DNA of 6,427 nt, from the NCBI GenBank assembly GCA_022709775.1, contig JAKLIE010000115.1, forward strand, positions 1-6,427. Reading direction: 5' to 3'. This document shows positions 1 through 6,427 of this stretch, in pieces. This DNA comes from Pseudomonadota bacterium (GTDB taxonomy: Bacteria > Pseudomonadota > Gammaproteobacteria > Burkholderiales > Casimicrobiaceae). A program made the position numbers and the translations under genes. The notes under the pieces were generated by a model that saw only the letters and a list, made by a program, of their open reading frames with translations, searched no databases and was not told where the DNA came from. Position 1 is the first letter of the stretch. Every line of letters begins with the position of its first letter.

Positions 1-1
1 G

Positions 2-148
2 CCGCTGCTCATGTTCAATGCGAGCATGGGCGGCAACTACCAGGTCGCCTCGATCACGGCGCTGCTGCTGCTCGTGCCGTCGATCGCGTTCATGCTGCTC
101 GTCGAGCGCTTCCTGAAGGCGGACGTCCTGGCGATGATCGGTCGGTAG
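2..148 (+). CDS. ABC transporter permease, C-terminal end (5' truncated by window)
   Basis: Frame 2 is open from the left edge to TAG at 146-148 and gives 48 residues. The piece has an Asn-rich turn (LLMFNASMGGNYQVAS), one strongly hydrophobic segment at about residues 16-34 of the fragment, and a short basic cytoplasmic tail ending MIGR. This pattern, a last transmembrane helix followed by a VERFLKAD-like tail, is what I know from the C-termini of binding-protein-dependent permeases of the iron(III) / 2-aminoethylphosphonate type. The protein would sit in the inner membrane and form the channel with an ATPase and a periplasmic binding protein, presumably encoded to the left. The family is recognised from the tail only, so the substrate is unknown. 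The gene runs towards the convergent 2H-phosphoesterase gene, and a perfect palindrome follows its stop at once. Confidence 0.6.
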   Translation, partial: PLLMFNASMGGNYQVASITALLLLVPSIAFMLLVERFLKADVLAMIGR

Positions 149-154
149 GGGGGA

Positions 155-168
155 GCCGGGATCCCGGC
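155..168. terminator. Perfect 14-bp palindrome after the permease stop, possible terminator
   Basis: GCCGGGATCCCGGC is self-complementary and starts 7 bp after the permease stop codon, in a spacer between two convergent genes. Position fits a transcription end for the permease. There is no T-tract after it and no real loop, so a classical intrinsic terminator is not shown. It could also be just part of the palindrome-rich spacer. Confidence 0.3.
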
Positions 169-174
169 CTCGTC

Positions 175-277
175 GGGGTCCGACCCCGGCCCTTCACCCG
201 TCGAATGCCGGCGTCGCGCAGCCGTCAACACCGTGGGTCGGACCCCGCAACGCTACGCGCTTGCAGGATCCGACCCC
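175..277. repeat. Cluster of three GGGTC-GACCC palindrome copies
   Basis: Three related units lie within 103 bp: GGGGTCCGACCCC (175-187, a perfect odd palindrome), GGGTCGGACCCC (235-246), and a diverged copy GGATCCGACCCC (266-277). The second and third also pair with each other. GGGTCGGA at 235-242 is complementary to TCCGACCC at 269-276, and pairing continues inward through GCAA/TTGC and CGC/GCG around a TAC loop at 254-256, with a few single-base mismatches or bulges. This makes a hairpin of about 42 nt that includes the stop codon and last codons of the 2H-phosphoesterase gene. It may work as a bidirectional terminator, or be one copy of a dispersed palindromic (REP-like) element. Only the local copies are visible here. 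Confidence 0.55.
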
Positions 278-792
278 ATGGGAATCGTCGCCACGACGCG
301 CCACTCGTCGACCGGAATCTCCTTGCCCGACAGCGCCACGACGAGCCGGTCGAACTTGATCGTTCGCCCCTCGATCGCACCGGCGAGCGGACGCGAGCGC
401 GCGATCTTCTCGCGCACCGGCAGCGTGCCGTACGCGAGCGACAGGTGCGGGAACGGCGACAGGCCCTCGCGCGAGCCGGTGAGCTTCGCCGAGCGCTCGC
501 GCAGTGCGTTGAAGCGGTCGGCGCGGTCGAACGCGACGAAGAAGGTACGGAACGGGTGCTCGGTCCACTGGATGCCCCAGGCGCGCCACGCGAGCGGCGA
601 CTCGCCCGCGACGAGCTCGCGCGCGAGCATCTCGGCGTCGTCGGCCGCGAGGTCGAGGTCGCCCTGCACCGTCGCATGCGGCGCGAACGCCGGCATCCCG
701 AACACGGGCGCGAGCGCTCGCACCAGCGTGTCGAGCTCGCGCTCGAGCGGCGCCTCGGGCACGAGCCAGAACGAGTACGCCTCGCCGCTCAT
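253..792 (-). CDS. 2H phosphoesterase, cyclic phosphodiesterase-like
   Basis: A 179-residue soluble protein with the two short His motifs of the 2H phosphoesterase superfamily: HAT (His39, Thr41) and HLS (His116, Ser118), about 75 residues apart, as expected for the two halves of the fold. The N-terminal YSFWLVPEAP stretch resembles the cyclic phosphodiesterase-like (CPDase) branch more than bacterial RNA ligase ThpR. In family members the two His act as acid and base on 2',3'-cyclic phosphates or ADP-ribose 1'',2''-cyclic phosphate; the substrate here is unknown. I chose ATG at 792 because GGGGGAGG lies 7 nt upstream; a TTG at 798 sits almost on that ribosome binding site. No signal peptide is seen, so it is likely cytoplasmic. 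The last residues (MGSDPASA) are encoded inside a palindromic repeat, so the C-terminus may have been acquired. It follows the inositol-monophosphatase-like gene on the same strand after 180 bp. Confidence 0.82.
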   Translation of the reverse strand: MSGEAYSFWLVPEAPLERELDTLVRALAPVFGMPAFAPHATVQGDLDLAADDAEMLARELVAGESPLAWRAWGIQWTEHPFRTFFVAFDRADRFNALRERSAKLTGSREGLSPFPHLSLAYGTLPVREKIARSRPLAGAIEGRTIKFDRLVVALSGKEIPVDEWRVVATIPMGSDPASA

Positions 793-799
793 CGGCAAA

Positions 800-807
800 C
801 CTCCCCC
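800..807 (-). promoter_or_regulatory. Ribosome binding site of the 2H phosphoesterase gene
   Basis: Read on the minus strand this is GGGGGAGG, 7 nt before ATG 792-790. It decides the start in favour of this ATG over the TTG 6 nt further upstream. Positions 804-807 lie in the outer arm of a large inverted repeat (804-875), so the site could be partly paired in the mRNA. Confidence 0.65.
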
Positions 808-875
808 GGGCTCGTCGCGATGCGGCTTCGCCCTTCCCCTCTCCCAGAGAGGGGGCGGTCGCGATCCTCCCGGGG
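804..875. repeat. 72-bp interrupted inverted repeat (potential large hairpin)
   Basis: Three nested complementary blocks are visible. Outermost: CCCCGGG (804-810) with CCCGGGG (869-875). Next: TCGCGA (815-820) with TCGCGA (859-864), separated from the outer block by 4 nt on both sides (ctcg and tcct). Innermost: CCCCTCTC (836-843) with GAGAGGGG (847-854) around a 3-nt loop CCA, with a short CGC/GCG extension (829-831 with 855-857) across a 4-nt bulge. The element lies between two same-strand genes and includes part of the downstream ribosome binding site. It could be a terminator for the upstream gene, a translation-control hairpin or a dispersed repeat. The CCCTCTCC/GGAGAGGG core resembles intergenic palindromes that I recall from several GC-rich proteobacteria, which I cannot check here. 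Confidence 0.6.
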
Positions 876-904
876 CAATCGTCGTAGGCCTCCCCCCGAC
901 GCGC

Positions 905-937
905 GTGGCGACCTCAGGGCGGCCCGTCGGTTGCCAC
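905..937 (-). terminator. Hairpin downstream of the inositol-monophosphatase-like gene
   Basis: GTGGCGACC (905-913) faces GGTTGCCAC (929-937): 8 of 9 pairs are Watson-Crick and one is G-U on the plus strand or A-C on the minus strand. Inside, symmetric 3-nt loops flank a GGG/CCC mini-stem with loop CGG. It begins 35 bp after the stop of the minus-strand gene that ends at 973. The position suits a transcription end or mRNA 3'-end stabiliser, but no U-tract follows. Confidence 0.3.
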
Positions 938-972
938 GGCCTCGGGACGGTCCGGCGGCGCTCATCGCCCGC

Positions 973-1782
973 TCAGATCCCCGGTTCCATCAGGTCGCCG
1001 AGCGTGTTCTCGAGGAAATCGCGCAGCCCCGGCGCCCCGGCGAGGATCGGGTTGCCGCGCGTGAGGCCGTCCCTCGCGAAGAAGTCGTTCGTGAATCCGC
1101 CGGCCTCGCGCACGATGACCAGCCCCGCGGCGACGTCCCACGAGTTGATGTGCGGCTCGAAGTACCCTTCGAACCGGCCGTCCGCGACATGCGCCATGCC
1201 GAGCGCGCCGCTTCCGAGCCGGCTGTATTCGCACTGCCGGGCGAGCAGCCGGTCGACCGCCGCGACGTGAAGCTTGCGCTCGCGCCGGTACGAGAACCCG
1301 AGGCCGATGCGCGAGTGCTCCGGCGCGGTCGCCTGCGAGACGTGGATGGGCTTCCCGTTCATCGTCGCGCCGCCGCCGTGCGCGGCCGCATGCGTCTCGT
1401 TCGCCATCGGATTGTGGATCACGCCGCAGACGGCGTCGCCGTCCGCGTAGACGCCGATCGACACGCACCACAGCGGCAGCCTGCGCGCGAAGTTCGCCGT
1501 GCCGTCGATCGGGTCGAGGATCCACAGCGGCGCGCGACCGTCCCATCCGGGCGACATCCCTTCCTCCTCGCCCAGCACGGCGTCGCCGGGGAAGGCCTTC
1601 GCGATCTCGCGGCGCAGCGCCTGCTCGACCGCCTTGTCGGCAGCGGTCACGACGTCCTGCACCCCCTTCGATACGACTCCCAGGCCGGAGGGATCGCGCG
1701 CGTGGGCGAGCGCGGTCTCGCCCGCGCGATGGGCGGCCGCCACGGCGAACTGCAGGCGTGCATCGATCTGTTCGGGGGTCAT
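973..1782 (-). CDS. Inositol monophosphatase family protein
   Basis: A 269-residue soluble phosphatase of the lithium-sensitive, Mg2+-dependent IMPase / SuhB / HisN / CysQ superfamily. All metal-site motifs are present: GEEEG at residues 71-75, DPIDGT at 90-95 inside WILDPIDGTANF, and WDVAAG at 215-220 (Asp216). The length matches the family norm of about 260-275. Members hydrolyse inositol-1-phosphate, histidinol phosphate or 3'-phosphoadenosine phosphates; motifs alone do not tell which. The start ATG at 1782-1780 gives the normal N-terminus; the frame stays open upstream but lacks family sequence. No clear Shine-Dalgarno site precedes it. A TATCAT box 43 bp upstream could be its -10 element. 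It is divergent from the lipoprotein gene and is followed 180 bp later by the 2H phosphoesterase, another phosphate-ester enzyme. Family assignment is sure; the specific substrate is not. Confidence 0.93.
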   Translation of the reverse strand: MTPEQIDARLQFAVAAAHRAGETALAHARDPSGLGVVSKGVQDVVTAADKAVEQALRREIAKAFPGDAVLGEEEGMSPGWDGRAPLWILDPIDGTANFARRLPLWCVSIGVYADGDAVCGVIHNPMANETHAAAHGGGATMNGKPIHVSQATAPEHSRIGLGFSYRRERKLHVAAVDRLLARQCEYSRLGSGALGMAHVADGRFEGYFEPHINSWDVAAGLVIVREAGGFTNDFFARDGLTRGNPILAGAPGLRDFLENTLGDLMEPGI

Positions 1783-1818
1783 CGGTCGAGTCGGGCGGCA
1801 GTGGCGTGCGCAGGGCAA

Positions 1819-1840
1819 CGCGGGATGATACAGTCCCGCG
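1819..1840. promoter_or_regulatory. Hairpin and -10-like box in the divergent promoter region
   Basis: CGCGGGA (1819-1825) and TCCCGCG (1834-1840) form a perfect 7-bp stem around the AT-richer loop TGATACAG. On the minus strand the loop and stem edge contain TATCAT (1830-1825), a 5-of-6 match to the sigma70 -10 box, which would start transcription about 35 nt before the ATG at 1782. No good -35 box lies 16-18 bp upstream. A possible plus-strand -10 for the lipoprotein gene is GATACT at 1847-1852 (4 of 6). An inverted repeat around a -10 box could be an operator. Confidence 0.35.
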
Positions 1841-1875
1841 CGCCGGGATACTCCGCCTCCGATCGGCCCGCCTCC

Positions 1876-2280
1876 ATGATCCGCCCTGCCGCGTCCCGCA
1901 ACTCCCGCCCCATCCGTCGCGCGTTCCTCGTGACGTGCGGGGTCCTGGCGCTCGCCGGATGCGCTCAGGATCGCCTGAGTCCCGGGCTCGAGACCACGAT
2001 TCTTCCCGCGACGATCGAGTACGCGTGCGAGGACGGCCGCGTCCTGCGCGTCGAGCGTTCCGCCGGAGCGACGAGCGCGACGGCGTCGCAGGGCGGCAAC
2101 CGCTGGACGCTGCCGCGCGTCGAGAGCGCGGCGCAGGAGAAGTACGCGCAAGGGTCGACCGCGCTCTACCTGGACGGCGACGTCGCGTTCATCGAGACCG
2201 ACGGGCGCGTTCTGGGCGGCAACTGCCGATCGGCGGTCGCGCTGCCGAAGGCGCCCACGATGCGCCCGTACAACTTCTAG
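1876..2280 (+). CDS. MliC-like lipoprotein (C-type lysozyme inhibitor family)
   Basis: A 134-residue protein with a lipoprotein signal: basic n-region (RPIRR, 11-15), hydrophobic AFLVTCGVLALAG, and lipobox LAGC with acceptor Cys29. The mature part is about 105 residues and fits the small beta-barrel MliC domain, with IEYACEDG near residue 48 and a second Cys at 117 (likely disulfide Cys51-Cys117). The central stretch is ESAAQEKYAQG...YLDGDVAFIE. MliC proteins are anchored in the envelope and block host lysozyme. Ser84 corresponds by my hand alignment to the conserved loop Ser. The Lys that in Pseudomonas MliC also enters the lysozyme active site seems replaced by Asp100, so inhibitory activity is uncertain. 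Residue 101 onward is GD, kept as in the family. I took ATG 1876 because it gives a normal signal peptide; ATG 1825 is possible but adds 17 atypical residues. Neither has a clear ribosome binding site. The gene is convergent with pobA. Confidence 0.78.
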   Translation: MIRPAASRNSRPIRRAFLVTCGVLALAGCAQDRLSPGLETTILPATIEYACEDGRVLRVERSAGATSATASQGGNRWTLPRVESAAQEKYAQGSTALYLDGDVAFIETDGRVLGGNCRSAVALPKAPTMRPYNF

Positions 2281-2342
2281 GTCGGGGCCGGACCCGGGCC
2301 CGTTCGGAGCCGCCGCAGGAACCGGCGACGGCCCCTCCCGAC
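2281..2342. terminator. Structured convergent spacer, possible bidirectional terminator
   Basis: The 65 bp between the lipoprotein stop and the pobA stop are almost wholly self-complementary. GTCGGG (2281-2286) pairs with CCCGAC (2337-2342). Inside, GGGCC (2285-2289) can pair with GGCCC (2297-2301), and GCCG plus CCG (2309-2315) with CGG and CGGC (2323-2325, 2329-2332). These options compete. The position between convergent genes suits a terminator for both, but there is no T-run on either strand. Confidence 0.4.
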
Positions 2343-2345
2343 CCG

Positions 2346-5433
<3,088 letters not shown>

Positions 5434-5488
5434 GGGTCGCTCCGGGGCGCCGACGCGACGCCGCCGCAACCCGGTCCTTCCGGCAGGC
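5434..5488. other. Convergent spacer with weak hairpins
   Basis: These 55 bp separate the stops of the convergent A-PCP and receptor genes. Two small stems are possible: GTCGC (5436-5440) with GCGAC (5455-5459), and CCGG (5471-5474) with CCGG (5480-5483) around TCCTT. Neither has a T-tract, so a terminator is expected from position but not demonstrated. Confidence 0.25.
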
Positions 5489-6427
5489 TCACTGCCGCTC
5501 GATCTTCGCCTGCTCGATCACGCGCCGCCACTTTTCGACGTCGCCCGCGACGAGGCGCCTCATCTCGTCGGGCGTGCTGCCGCGCGCGGTCACGCCGAGC
5601 GCGGCGAGCTTCTCCGTCACCTCGGGCGCCACGAGCGCGCGCCGGATCTCGGCGTTCAGTCGATCGACGATCGCGGCGGGCGTCTTCGCCGGTGCGGCGA
5701 TCGCGTTCCACGACGACGCCGCGTAGCCGGGAACGCCGCTCTCCGCGACGGTCGGCACGTCGGGGAACGCCGGGTTGCGCCGCTCGGAAGACACCGCGAG
5801 GATGCGCACCGCCCCGCTCTTCGCCTGCGGCACGACCGGCGCGAGCATCTCGAAGGCGATCTGCACGTCGTTCGCCCGGAGCGCCGTGATCACCGCCGGG
5901 CTGCCCTTGTACGGCACCACCGTAGCGTCGAAGCCGGCCATCGACCGGAAGAGCTCGGCGGACAGGTGCTGCGTGCTTCCGACGTTGATCGTGCCGATGT
6001 TGAGCTTGCCGGGATTCGCCTTCGCGTAGGCCATGAGCGCCTTCATCGAGTCGATCTTCGCGTCCGCACCCGCCACGACCGCGACGTCGAAGAACCCCAG
6101 CGTCGACACCGGCGCGAAATCGGCGAGCGTGTCGAACGGCAGCGACTTGAACAGGGACGCGGAAACCGCGTTGCCGTTCGACATCAGGAGCAGCGTGTAG
6201 CCGTCGGGCACGGACTTCGCCACCGCCTCGGCCGCGACGATGCCGCCCGCGCTCGGGCGATTGTCGACGACGACCTGCTGGCCCAGCTGCTCGGCGAGCT
6301 TCTGCGCGACGACGCGCGCGGTGACGTCGGCGACGCCTCCCGGGGCGAAGCCGACGACGAGCTTGATCGGCTTCGCCGGCCACGTCTGCGCGGAGGCCGA
6401 TGCCGGGACCTGCAGCGCGGACGCCAC
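5489..6427 (-). CDS. Bug/TctC-family periplasmic solute-binding receptor (5' end beyond window)
   Basis: The frame enters from the right edge and ends at TGA 5491-5489, giving 312 residues of a protein that is usually about 320-330 long. Visible Bug-family landmarks are WPAKPIKLVVGFAPGG (16-31), VVVDNRPSAGG (52-62), VPYKGSPAVITAL (171-183), FPDVPTVAESGVPGY (221-235) and a TP..IVDRLN helix (249-258). The end of a signal peptide is seen (ASASAQ, cleavage likely just before QTWPAKP), so the hydrophobic core lies outside the window; the edge codon GTG need not be the start. These receptors bind small carboxylates (citrate, dicarboxylates, aromatic acids, nicotinate) in the periplasm for tripartite transporters, or act as sensors. 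No TctA/TctB membrane genes are adjacent, which is common because many Bug genes are orphans. The ligand cannot be read from the sequence. It is convergent with the A-PCP gene. Confidence 0.95.
   Translation of the reverse strand: MASALQVPASASAQTWPAKPIKLVVGFAPGGVADVTARVVAQKLAEQLGQQVVVDNRPSAGGIVAAEAVAKSVPDGYTLLLMSNGNAVSASLFKSLPFDTLADFAPVSTLGFFDVAVVAGADAKIDSMKALMAYAKANPGKLNIGTINVGSTQHLSAELFRSMAGFDATVVPYKGSPAVITALRANDVQIAFEMLAPVVPQAKSGAVRILAVSSERRNPAFPDVPTVAESGVPGYAASSWNAIAAPAKTPAAIVDRLNAEIRRALVAPEVTEKLAALGVTARGSTPDEMRRLVAGDVEKWRRVIEQAKIERQ

Noticed and set aside
205..2280. A 691-codon plus-strand open frame running through the phosphoesterase and IMPase regions
   Set aside because: Before the lipoprotein start it is an Arg/Ala-rich antisense shadow of two well-supported minus-strand genes; only its last 134 codons encode a recognisable protein.

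Overview
The window looks like a chromosomal segment of a GC-rich proteobacterium, most likely a betaproteobacterium of the Burkholderiales type. The basis is very high GC with C/G-ending codons, a Bug/TctC-type periplasmic receptor (a family greatly expanded in that group), an aromatic-acid hydroxylase and an MliC-type lipoprotein. This assignment is an inference; no rRNA, tRNA or phylogenetic marker is present.

Layout, left to right: (1) the last 48 residues of an ABC transporter inner-membrane permease (+, 2-148); (2) a short convergent spacer rich in palindromes built on a GGGTC-GACCC core; (3) a 2H-phosphoesterase / cyclic-phosphodiesterase-like gene (-, 253-792); (4) a 180-bp spacer with a 72-bp interrupted inverted repeat that covers the ribosome binding site of that gene, plus a second hairpin; (5) an inositol-monophosphatase-family gene (-, 973-1782); (6) a divergent promoter region; (7) a small MliC-like lipoprotein (+, 1876-2280); (8) a convergent, structured spacer; (9) pobA, 4-hydroxybenzoate 3-monooxygenase (-, 2346-3521); (10) a 121-bp divergent promoter region with a good sigma70-like promoter for pobA and two perfect palindromes; (11) a free-standing adenylation plus peptidyl-carrier didomain enzyme (+, 3643-5433); (12) a Bug/TctC solute-binding receptor (-, 5489 to beyond the window edge). 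Genes cover nearly everything; no gene-free stretch exceeds 180 bp.

Most genes are ordinary single-gene units in alternating orientation, not one operon. The part most worth attention is the divergent pair pobA / A-PCP enzyme. PobA makes protocatechuate (3,4-dihydroxybenzoate) from 4-hydroxybenzoate. The divergent neighbour has every motif needed to adenylate a carboxylic acid and load it on its own phosphopantetheine arm, yet it has no condensation, reductase or thioesterase domain. The usual pobA regulator (PobR) is not in the window. Whether the two proteins share a pathway is not shown by the sequence; the shared palindromic promoter region is the main hint. I see no mobile element, CRISPR array or defence system.
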